DNA of 64,000 nt from an uncultured Lachnospiraceae bacterium. GTDB lineage: Bacteria > Bacillota > Clostridia > Lachnospirales > Lachnospiraceae. Below the pieces are notes generated by a model that worked only from the letters and a program-made list of their open reading frames with translations, did not search any database and was not told where the DNA came from. Shown here one piece after another: positions 54,685-62,759 of the stretch (positions within the stretch are counted from its first letter, which is position 1; every line of letters starts with the position of its first letter). A program made the translations under genes and the position numbers. Location: positions 144,023-208,022 of the forward strand of contig CAJTUA010000005.1 of the NCBI GenBank assembly GCA_910579615.1, written 5' to 3'.

Positions 54685-55701
54685 ATGAAAAGCTTGAAGA
54701 AAAAGCTTTGGGCATTGCTGCTTTGCGCGGCGGTGCTCACAACCACGGCTGCGTGCGGCGGCAAGGAAGCGGATGTGCAGGGAACACCGACGGCACAGGT
54801 AACCCCGGCACAGGAGGCAACCCCGACACCAGAGGCAAAGCCAACAGCAGAGGCGACCCCGGTACCGCAGGACGGACCGTATTCTGTGACGTTGCCGGAC
54901 GGTACGGTATTGGAACTTGCGGGGATTCCGCAGCGCATTCTGTCGATGGGACCAAATATCACGGACACGTTGTTTGAGCTTGGCGCGGGAGAACGTGTGG
55001 TAGGGCGCACGGATTACTGTGACAGGCCGGCGCAGGTGGCGGATATCCCGTCGGTTGGTACAATCTTTAATCCGGATGTTGAAGCAATCCTGGCGCTTGA
55101 GCCGGATTTGGTCATCGGTTCGGCGCATTTTTCCGAGGAAACGGAAAAACAGCTGACCGACCTTGGCATTAAGGTGGCGGTGCTGTATGATAGCGAAAAT
55201 ATGGAGGGCGTTTACGATATTATCCGTGCGCTCGGGGAGCTGGTTGGTTTAAAGGAAGCTGGCGATGCGCTTGCAGAGCGGACGCAAAAGGCCATGGAGG
55301 ATACTGTCGCAAAATATGCGGGGGCACAATATGAGGATTTCGAAGCGCCAAGCGTTTATTATGTGGTAGGATATGGTGAGTATGGTGATTACACCGCAGG
55401 TGGCGCGACCTTTATCGGGCAGCTTCTGACGGCGGCGGGTGGTAAGAATGTCGCGCAGGATGTACAAGGCTGGGTGATAGACCATGAAAGCCTGATGGAA
55501 GCAGACCCGCAGATTATTGTGATTGGGGAAGGCATGGCGGCGGATTTTTGCGCGGCGCCGGGCTACGGGGAGCTTTCCGCGGTAAAAAATAATATGGTTA
55601 TTGAGTTGGATACCTATCATTTGCTGGATCGGCAGGGGTATATGAACGCAGAGATTTTTGTGCAGCTGGCAGAGCTGTTCCACACAGCCACGGTGCAGTA
55701 A
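54685..55701 (+). CDS. Cobalamin/corrinoid-type ABC substrate-binding lipoprotein (BtuF-like)
   Basis: 338 residues with lipobox TTTAACGGK, a Pro/Thr/Glu-rich spacer (about 25-70), and a periplasmic-binding-protein type III fold: PQRILSMGPNITDTLFELGA, ALEPDLVIGSAHF, and AGGATFIGQLLTAAGGKNVA. The fold is shared by siderophore- and B12-binding proteins; the riboswitch upstream decides for a corrinoid. GGAGGAG precedes the ATG. First gene of the importer unit. Confidence 0.88.
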   Translation: MKSLKKKLWALLLCAAVLTTTAACGGKEADVQGTPTAQVTPAQEATPTPEAKPTAEATPVPQDGPYSVTLPDGTVLELAGIPQRILSMGPNITDTLFELGAGERVVGRTDYCDRPAQVADIPSVGTIFNPDVEAILALEPDLVIGSAHFSEETEKQLTDLGIKVAVLYDSENMEGVYDIIRALGELVGLKEAGDALAERTQKAMEDTVAKYAGAQYEDFEAPSVYYVVGYGEYGDYTAGGATFIGQLLTAAGGKNVAQDVQGWVIDHESLMEADPQIIVIGEGMAADFCAAPGYGELSAVKNNMVIELDTYHLLDRQGYMNAEIFVQLAELFHTATVQ

Positions 55702-55795
55702 TATGGCGGGGAAGATGCTGGGGAATGCATTTTTTCACAGCCTTTTACGGGTGTAAAAGCTGGGCTGCATATATGGACAAGTAAAGGAAGAAAAC

Positions 55796-56905
55796 ATGAT
55801 ATTAAAGGGAAAGGCAAAGGAAGATAAAAGAAAGACGAAAAAGGAGGGGAATGCGTCGGTTAGGCGCATTCCCCTTAGTGTCGGGCTTTTGGTTCTGGCA
55901 GTTCTGGTGTTGGCGCTGCTGCTTGCGGCAGCATGCATCGGCTCGGCGCATTTAAGCGTGAAGGATGCGCTGCGCCTGTTGGGTTCACGGCTTCCGGGAA
56001 TCGGAAAGCTTGTGGATACAGAGGGAATCGGCGAAGTTTATGGGCGGATTCTGTTTCAGGTGCGCCTGCCGCGCGTGATTCTGGCGGGGCTTGTCGGGGC
56101 GGGGCTTTCGGTGACCGGCGCGGCATTCCAGGGATTGTTCCGCAATCCGCTTGCCGACCCGCATATTTTGGGCGTTTCCTCCGGTGCAGCGCTCGGCGCG
56201 ACGCTTGCCATGCTTTTTGGTGCGGGGGGATGGTTTGGCGGAATCAGCCTGACGGGATTGGCGGCATTTGCGGGAGGCCTGCTTACGGTTTTTGTGGTTT
56301 ACCGGATTGCCTGCGCGGGCAGCGTGGTAAAGACGGTGCACTTGTTGTTGACTGGAACAGCCGTCAGTTCATTTTTATCAGCCGTAATTTCATTTCTTAT
56401 GACAAGGCATGAGGATGAACTGGAAAAGATTTATATGTGGACGCTCGGAAGCTTCGGGGCGGCGAGCTGGGAAAAGATTCGTTTCATGGGGATTTTTCTG
56501 CTTGCGGGCAGCTTAGTGCTTTTGGCGCTGGGAAGGGAACTGAACCTTCTTGCGGCGGGGGAGGATACCGCGGTAACGCTTGGTGTTTCGCTAAGGGCGG
56601 TGCGCGCCATCATCATTGTGGCGGGAACCTTTCTTGTGGCGGCATGTGTGTCTGTCAGCGGCGTGATTGGTTTCGTGGGCTTGATTGTGCCGCACTGCAT
56701 GCGGCTGATTTTCGGACCCGACCACCGGGGGCTTTTGCCGTGTGCCGCGCTTGGCGGGGCAGGTTTTATGATTTTTTGCGATATGCTGGCGCGGACGGTG
56801 ACGGCGCCGACGGAGATTCCGGTTGGCGTGGTGACGGCAATCATCGGGGCGCCGTATTTCATTCTTCTGTTGGCAAGGAGCAAGCGCGAAAGGGGAGCGG
56901 GGTGA
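55796..56905 (+). CDS. FecCD/BtuC-family ABC permease
   Basis: 369 residues with about ten membrane helices. Family marks: RLPRVILAGLVGAGLSVTGA, GLFRNPLADPHILGVSSGAA, SVSGVIGFVGLIVPHCMRL with the ATPase-coupling helix. The first ~20 residues are basic and cytoplasmic. It should form the dimeric channel of the corrinoid importer with the binding protein and ATPase on either side. Confidence 0.92.
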   Translation: MILKGKAKEDKRKTKKEGNASVRRIPLSVGLLVLAVLVLALLLAAACIGSAHLSVKDALRLLGSRLPGIGKLVDTEGIGEVYGRILFQVRLPRVILAGLVGAGLSVTGAAFQGLFRNPLADPHILGVSSGAALGATLAMLFGAGGWFGGISLTGLAAFAGGLLTVFVVYRIACAGSVVKTVHLLLTGTAVSSFLSAVISFLMTRHEDELEKIYMWTLGSFGAASWEKIRFMGIFLLAGSLVLLALGRELNLLAAGEDTAVTLGVSLRAVRAIIIVAGTFLVAACVSVSGVIGFVGLIVPHCMRLIFGPDHRGLLPCAALGGAGFMIFCDMLARTVTAPTEIPVGVVTAIIGAPYFILLLARSKRERGAG

Positions 56906-56914
56906 ACAATCCGT

Positions 56915-57760
56915 ATGGTGCAAAAAGGGAAAATAGAAAATATGGAACAAGAAACATGCAGGAACGGGGAGCAGGAAAATCCACATGCGCTAAACGTGCG
57001 CAATCTCTCCTGGCAGCCGCAGGCTTTGGATACACCGGTTCTTTCGGATGTGAGCTTTGTCATGGAAAAAGGGCATTTTTATGGAATCCTGGGCGCGAAC
57101 GGTTCGGGAAAGACCTCTTTGCTGCGGCATTTGCTAAGGCTCTTGCCGTCAGAAAAAGCGGTATGTCTTGGCGGAACATTCCTTGAGGAATATCGCCAGA
57201 AGGAGTTGGCAAAAATTCTTTCCTATGTGCCGCAGAGCACAGCGTCCGAGGCAGATTTTACGGCGCGTGAGCTTGTTATGATGGGGCGGACGCCCTACAT
57301 TGGCAGGTTTGAAGCCCCGAAGGAAAGGGATGTGGAGGCGGTACATGAGGCAATGCGGCTGACGAACTGCCTGGCATTTGCAGATAAAAGCATTCTTTGC
57401 TTAAGCGGCGGGGAGCTGCAGCGCGTTGTTACGGCGCGGGCGGTCGCGCAGGAAACCGACTGGATTTTTCTGGACGAGCCGGTGTCGCACCTGGACGTAA
57501 AGCACCAGGTAGAGCTGATGGAAATTATGGGGGGGCTTTGCGGCAAAAAGGCGGTGACGGTGGTCGCGGTGCTGCACGATATCAACCTCGCGGTGCGGTA
57601 TTGTGATGAATTGCTGATGATGAAGGAGGGGAAGCTTTACGCGTCAGGAAAGACGGAAGCTGTGGTGAATGCGAAGAATCTGAGGGCGGTGTATGGGATG
57701 GATTTTGAGGAGGCAGTGACGGCGTCGGGAAGACGGTACCTGGTGCCGGCTGCCGGATGA
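56915..57760 (+). CDS. BtuD/FecE-family ABC ATPase
   Basis: 281 residues (272 if it starts at ATG 56942; neither start has an ideal ribosome-binding site). Walker A ILGANGSGKTSLLRHLL, signature LSGGELQRVVTARAV, Walker B WIFLDEPVSHLD, H-loop VAVLHDINLA. Third gene of the riboswitch-controlled corrinoid importer; 9 bases after the permease stop. Confidence 0.92.
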   Translation: MVQKGKIENMEQETCRNGEQENPHALNVRNLSWQPQALDTPVLSDVSFVMEKGHFYGILGANGSGKTSLLRHLLRLLPSEKAVCLGGTFLEEYRQKELAKILSYVPQSTASEADFTARELVMMGRTPYIGRFEAPKERDVEAVHEAMRLTNCLAFADKSILCLSGGELQRVVTARAVAQETDWIFLDEPVSHLDVKHQVELMEIMGGLCGKKAVTVVAVLHDINLAVRYCDELLMMKEGKLYASGKTEAVVNAKNLRAVYGMDFEEAVTASGRRYLVPAAG

Positions 57761-58035
57761 ATATGTGCATTTTTATATCCACTAGTTGAAGAGAAAATGG
57801 GCAATTTTGATGGACGATAAGGCATGTTTGCTGCAGCACTGGCATTCCGTCCGGCCAGAAACCATACTTGCAAACCGTTCGCAGAAGGGTTTTGCCGGAA
57901 TAAAGCAGAAGCGTTTTAGCAGGAATATTTTTTTCAGATACGTTGACAGGGCAGTGGCAGTCAGTTAAAATGGAAATGGCAGCCGTGAAGGACAGAATGG
58001 TTTTGCGGGATTCTGGCAGCAGGAAGGAGTTACAT

Positions 58036-58389
58036 ATGGGTAAAAAAATCTTGATCGTGGACGATGACATGATGAACCGCAAGCTTGCGGGGATGATGCT
58101 GAAAAAGGGGGAGCATGAGGTGACGGCAGTGGAAAGCGGGGAGGAAGGGATTGCGCTGCTTTCCGGCGAGGCATTTGATGTACTTTTGTTGGATGTGGAG
58201 ATGCCGGGAATCAACGGAATTGAGACGCTTCGCCGAATCCGGGAAGAAGGGCTGGGCGCGGATATGAAGGTGCTCTTTCTGACCGGGAATGAGGAATCGG
58301 AGGTAAGCGGTGCCATCCGTGAGCTTTCGGCGGATGGCTATATCAAGAAGCCGTTTCAGCCGCAGGAACTTTTGGGGGCGGTAGAGTAA
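58036..58389 (+). CDS. Stand-alone CheY-like receiver protein
   Basis: 117 residues, a single receiver domain: acidic pocket ILIVDDDMMNR, phospho-acceptor D53 in LLLDVEMPGIN, T83 in LFLTGNE, K105 in IKKPF. No output domain. AAGGAG stands before ATG 58036; the longer frame (57943) is not supported. The partner kinase is not adjacent, so its target is unknown. It precedes the subtilase gene by ~175 bases. The 57761-58035 gap holds no recognisable gene. Confidence 0.88.
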   Translation: MGKKILIVDDDMMNRKLAGMMLKKGEHEVTAVESGEEGIALLSGEAFDVLLLDVEMPGINGIETLRRIREEGLGADMKVLFLTGNEESEVSGAIRELSADGYIKKPFQPQELLGAVE

Positions 58390-58563
58390 ATATGCCGTCC
58401 CGTATCTGGCCAAAATAAACTGCGTGATGGATGCGAAAGGGAACCTGCCTGTATTCTGTGGCGGGAGAATCCGTAAAGGCGTATCATATTCTGTGCCGTG
58501 CGCCGCATACAATGAAAGGAGCGTTTTTGAAAGCATTTTTCATATGCGGATTGGAGACAGTGC

Positions 58564-60279
58564 GTGGAGAGCGGCAAGGCAGACAATTCTTTGAATCTGG
58601 CGGTTTCCCTCCCGGAGGCGGAAAGGGAGAGTTCCGCAGCGTTAAGCACAGGGTATGATTCTTTGACGAACCGTTGGGAACTGATTGTAAAATATAATGG
58701 GGATTTGGAAGGATTGGCAGAACGGCTTGGGTTTGAAGCTGTTCTGCTGATTAATTATTATGCGGTCATAACGATTGCGCAGGAAAAAATAGAGGAGCTT
58801 CTTTTACAGCCGGAAATCGAGTATGCAGAAAAACCGAACCGGCTGTATTTTGAGTTGGAGGACGCGGTGGCGGCATCCTGCCTTCCGGTGAGTATCGCGG
58901 GAACCTATGAAAGAACGGAGCTCTCCGGGCGCGGCGTGCTTGTCGGGATTGTGGATTCGGGGATTGATTATTCCCACCCGGATTTCCGGAATGCGGATGG
59001 GACGACGCGCATTGAACTGTATTGGGACCAGACAGCAGGGCGCATTTATACAAGGGAGGAAATTAACCGGGCACTCCGTGCGGACAGTGTACCGGAACGC
59101 CTTTCGATTGTGCCCGCAACGGATATTTCGGGGCATGGCACTGCGGTGGCAGGGATTGCGGCGGGCAACGGCAGGGCATCGGGGGGAAGGTACCGCGGCG
59201 TGGCGTTCGAGAGTGATTTGATGGTGGTAAAGCTCGGAAACTCCGTTGGCAATTCCTTCCCACGCACGACCAACCTGATGACAGCAATGGATTTTTTGGT
59301 GCGCCAGGCGGCACAAAGGCGTCTTCCCATTGCCATCAATTTAAGCTTTGGCAATAATTACGGGGCACACGACGGAACTTCGCTTCTGGAGCAATATCTG
59401 AATGAGATATCAAATTTCGGCAGGAACTGCATTGTCGCGGGTACGGGCAACGAGGGTGCAGCAAGGGGACATGCGGCAGGAAATTTGCAGTCTGGGGCGC
59501 GGACGGAAGAATTTGCAGTCGGCGCCGGGGAGCGCTCGCTTACCCTGCAGCTTTGGAAGAATTTCGCGGATGAATTCCGCATTGAGCTGGTTGCGCCAAA
59601 CGGTGAGCGGGAGGTGATACAGGAGGGAAGCGGGAGTGTGCAGCCCGGGCATGTGCGCCAGGCTCTACTTGACCGGACGCGGGTGGCGGTGTATTACGGG
59701 GAGCCAAAGCCCTATTCGGTCAACCAGGAGATTTATTTTGCCTTTTTGCCGGTGGCGGGCGTGATTACCGGGGGGGACTGGCGGTTGGTGCTGACACCAG
59801 TCCGTATTGTGTCAGGGGAGTATCGGTTGTGGCTTCCAGGGAGTGAGGCGGTGGAGCGGGATACCGGATTTCTTCGCGGAACGCCGGAGACGACACTGAC
59901 AATCCCATCCACGGCGGCGAATGTGATTTCCGTGGGGGCATATGATTCCGGAACAGGCAGCTACGCGTATTTTTCGGGGCGCGGCTATGCGGTGGGAACA
60001 AGGCAGGATAAACCGGATTTGGTGGCACCGGGGGTGGATATCCTGACCGCCGCACCGGGGGGAGGTTACAGTTTAAAGACAGGAACATCCATGGCGGCAC
60101 CGTTTGTAACCGGGGCGGCGGCGCTTTTGATGCAGTGGGGGATTGTGGAGGGGAATGATGCGTATCTGTATGGGGAGAAGGTGAAGGCGTTTTTGAGGAG
60201 GGGGGCGGGGAGGCTTGCGGGGTTTCGGGAGTATCCGAATAGCCAGGTTGGGGATTATGCTATTATAGTGTCAGGTTAG
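58564..60279 (+). CDS. Csp-like intracellular subtilase (S8)
   Basis: 571 residues from a GTG start. The catalytic triad is complete: D131 in GIVDSGIDYSHPDF, H191 in SGHGTAVAGIAAGNG, S509 in TGTSMAAPFVTGAA. A prodomain-like N-terminal region (about 1-110) precedes it, and a ~150-residue beta insert lies between His and Ser, as in the Csp proteases that activate the spore cortex-lytic enzyme SleC during germination. No signal peptide. The full triad distinguishes it from the pseudoproteases CspA and CspC of some clostridia. A germination role is inferred from family likeness. Confidence 0.82.
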   Translation: MESGKADNSLNLAVSLPEAERESSAALSTGYDSLTNRWELIVKYNGDLEGLAERLGFEAVLLINYYAVITIAQEKIEELLLQPEIEYAEKPNRLYFELEDAVAASCLPVSIAGTYERTELSGRGVLVGIVDSGIDYSHPDFRNADGTTRIELYWDQTAGRIYTREEINRALRADSVPERLSIVPATDISGHGTAVAGIAAGNGRASGGRYRGVAFESDLMVVKLGNSVGNSFPRTTNLMTAMDFLVRQAAQRRLPIAINLSFGNNYGAHDGTSLLEQYLNEISNFGRNCIVAGTGNEGAARGHAAGNLQSGARTEEFAVGAGERSLTLQLWKNFADEFRIELVAPNGEREVIQEGSGSVQPGHVRQALLDRTRVAVYYGEPKPYSVNQEIYFAFLPVAGVITGGDWRLVLTPVRIVSGEYRLWLPGSEAVERDTGFLRGTPETTLTIPSTAANVISVGAYDSGTGSYAYFSGRGYAVGTRQDKPDLVAPGVDILTAAPGGGYSLKTGTSMAAPFVTGAAALLMQWGIVEGNDAYLYGEKVKAFLRRGAGRLAGFREYPNSQVGDYAIIVSG

Positions 60280-60664
60280 TGAGAAGCCAGTAAAATCAAG
60301 GGGTTTCACTGATTTCGTCCAAAACAGAAATGCCGTTGAAACGGTAAAAAAGAAGTGAAAATTTCCAAATTTTTACTTTGAAAATGGGAAAAATTAGGAT
60401 ACTTGACATTAAAATAACATAAGGCATCATGAGGCGCGTTGTTCTGTGCGGGATTTTTAAAAATTCTAAAAGATTTGTTTCTGATTTTGATTATCTGTTT
60501 CATTCTAAATTTTATATGTTGTTATGTCGTATCCGATTTTTCTTTATCCTATTTACCCAAAACCCAATTACCCAAGGGGAAATGTAGACGTTCTATCGAA
60601 TCGTTGATTTGGTTGTATTGACTACTTATGAGTTTCAGACATAATTGCGAAAGGAGTATTACGA
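60280..60664. other. AT-rich junction before the mobile-element genes
   Basis: Composition drops sharply to AT-rich directly after the subtilase stop. The left boundary of the element probably lies here; a candidate edge is around 60281-60320. A promoter TTGACT (60618-60623), 16 bases, CATAAT (60640-60645) fits the parA gene, which has GAAAGGAG before its ATG. A second TTGACA lies at 60403-60408 without a good -10. No gene was recognised. Confidence 0.5.
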
Positions 60665-61486
60665 ATGGCAAAGATTATAGCAGTCATGAATGAGAAGGGC
60701 GGCGTGGGCAAATCTGCCACGGCCACCACCCTCGCATACCTGTTGGCAAAGCGCGAAAAGCGAACCTGCCTGATTGACTTTGACGGACAGGGGCATTCCA
60801 GTATCATCTACGGTGTGAAGAACACGAACAAGTTGGAAGTGACGATCAACACGCTGTTGCGTAAAGTGATTGAGGACGAGCCGCTTCCGGAGCCAGAGGG
60901 CTACATATTGAAACATGAAAGCGGCGTGGAGGTCATCCCATCGAATTCGCAGCTTTTTACCCTAGAGCGCAACCTGTGCAATGTCGATTTCCGGGAGCGG
61001 ATACTGACGCAGTATGTGGATACCATCCGCGACCGATATCAGTATATCATTATTGACTGTATGCCTCAGATGGGGACACCGATGATCAACGTGATGATGT
61101 GCGCGGACAGTATCATTGTCCCGACACAGGCGGAACTGTTGTCCACACAAGGGTTGGCGGAACTGCTGAAGCATTATCAGGTCATCCGCAGGAACAGCAA
61201 CCACAAACTGCGGATTGAGGGCATCCTGATTACCATGGATTCGCCGAACACGATTGTGTCAGCGCAGGTGCGGGGGCTGATTGAGCAGGGCTTTGCCGGG
61301 GCTGTCCCGATTTTCCGGACGCACATCCCACGTTCCATCAAGGTGGCGGAGGCGGTGCTGTACCATAAAACAATCTGCGAGTATATGCCGAATAACCCGG
61401 CGGCGGTTGCATACGAGAAATTTGTGGACGAGCTTTTGGGGGCAGAAGCCACAGCAGACAGGGAGGAGGTGCGTGCGGTTGGGTAG
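60665..61486 (+). CDS. ParA-family partition ATPase (mobile element)
   Basis: 273 residues. Deviant Walker A NEKGGVGKSATATTLAY, Walker A' LIDFDGQGHSS, Walker B YIIIDCMPQMG. ParA proteins of this kind segregate plasmids and circular forms of conjugative elements. Overlaps the parB gene by 14 bases, which implies one operon. Confidence 0.92.
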   Translation: MAKIIAVMNEKGGVGKSATATTLAYLLAKREKRTCLIDFDGQGHSSIIYGVKNTNKLEVTINTLLRKVIEDEPLPEPEGYILKHESGVEVIPSNSQLFTLERNLCNVDFRERILTQYVDTIRDRYQYIIIDCMPQMGTPMINVMMCADSIIVPTQAELLSTQGLAELLKHYQVIRRNSNHKLRIEGILITMDSPNTIVSAQVRGLIEQGFAGAVPIFRTHIPRSIKVAEAVLYHKTICEYMPNNPAAVAYEKFVDELLGAEATADREEVRAVG

Positions 61487-62588
61487 GCCGAGAATCAACC
61501 TGGAGGATTTCGACGATATGCTGAATTTCGAACCGGGGAAAGAAGATATGCCTGCATCCGCAAAAAACTCCCTGTCTGTTCCGGAAGCTTCTTCTTCTCT
61601 TGCTTTGGTATCTGTGTCTGACCAGGGGGCTGCGCCGGGGCAGGGCAGCATCCTGGAAATGGATTTCGCGCAGATGGAGCCGTTCCCGGAGCATAAATTC
61701 AAACTGTACGAAGGGCAGCAGCTTGATGATATGGTGGAGAGCATCCGGCAGTTTGGCATCCTGCTGCCCATAATCCTCTGGCATACCGGGGAAGGGAAGC
61801 ACATAATCCTGAGCGGGCATAACCGCCGCAATGCTGCAATGCTTGCGGGGCTGACGAAAGGTCCGGTGATTGTCCGGGAAGGGCTGACGCACGACGAGGC
61901 GGTACTGATTGTAACGGAAACGAACCTGCGGCAGCGTTCCTTTGCCGACATGAGCCATTCCGAGCGGGCGTATTGTCTGGCACAGCATTATGAGGCGCTG
62001 AAATCGCAGGGGAGGAGAAACGACCTTTTGACAGAGATTGAAATGCTCCTAAAGCCGCATGAATCAAGGGAAAATCCAACTTGTGCTCAAGTTGAGCACA
62101 AGTTGAAAAGCAGGGATAAAATAGGGGAGGAATATGGGCTTTCCCATGCAAAAGTTGCACGGTATATCCGGTTGGCAGGACTGGATGCAGAATTGTTAAA
62201 AAGGGTGGATACTGGCGAAATTGCCTTCCTTGCCGCCTACGACCTGTCTTTTGTGGGGGACGCCACAAAACAACAGCGGATTGCAAACCTTTTGGCATCC
62301 AATGGTTACAAGTTGGATATGAAAAAAGCGGAGCTGATTCGCAGCCATTACGAAAACGGAAAACTGACAGATACGGCACTTGTCCAGATACTCTCCGGCG
62401 AGAAAACCAGAAAGCCGAAGGGAGACCGGCCGAAGCCTTTTAAAGTCAAACCCGCCGTGATTACCAAGTATTTTACCGCCGGGCAGAGCACGAAGGAGAT
62501 TGAGGAAACCATCGACCGGGCGTTGGAGTTCTATTTTAACAGTCAAAATGAGGAAAAAGATTTCCTGGAAGAAATGGAAGCTGAGTAA
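61473..62588 (+). CDS. ParB-family partition protein (mobile element)
   Basis: About 371 residues from GTG 61473 (RLGRPRINLEDFDD); TTG 61479 is equally possible, both served by GGAGGAGG. ParB/Sulfiredoxin-type N-terminal domain: YEGQQLDDMVESIRQFGIL, HIILSGHNRRNAAMLAGL, ETNLRQRSFADMSHSERAY. HTH part: GEEYGLSHAKVARYIRLAGL. Partner of the ParA encoded just before it. Confidence 0.9.
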   Translation: MRLGRPRINLEDFDDMLNFEPGKEDMPASAKNSLSVPEASSSLALVSVSDQGAAPGQGSILEMDFAQMEPFPEHKFKLYEGQQLDDMVESIRQFGILLPIILWHTGEGKHIILSGHNRRNAAMLAGLTKGPVIVREGLTHDEAVLIVTETNLRQRSFADMSHSERAYCLAQHYEALKSQGRRNDLLTEIEMLLKPHESRENPTCAQVEHKLKSRDKIGEEYGLSHAKVARYIRLAGLDAELLKRVDTGEIAFLAAYDLSFVGDATKQQRIANLLASNGYKLDMKKAELIRSHYENGKLTDTALVQILSGEKTRKPKGDRPKPFKVKPAVITKYFTAGQSTKEIEETIDRALEFYFNSQNEEKDFLEEMEAE

Positions 62589-62603
62589 ACCGGGAGGAAA
62601 TCA

Positions 62604-62716
62604 GGGGCGCACGGAACCGTTTGGAACCGGAAGGAAAAAACGGGGTTTCGGCTTGACAGTCTTCACCTTGCCGTCAGCTATGATATATAATCCATACTTC
62701 CAAGGTTGTGCGCCCC
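62604..62716. repeat. Inverted repeat flanking the start region of the large element gene
   Basis: GGGGCGCAC (62604-62612) and GTGCGCCCC (62708-62716) are exact complements. A TTGACA lies between them (62653-62658). It could be a parS-like or regulatory structure; function unknown. Confidence 0.5.
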
Positions 62717-62759
62717 AAAATAAAAAAATAAGAAAAAAACAAGAAATGGGGGTGACAGC

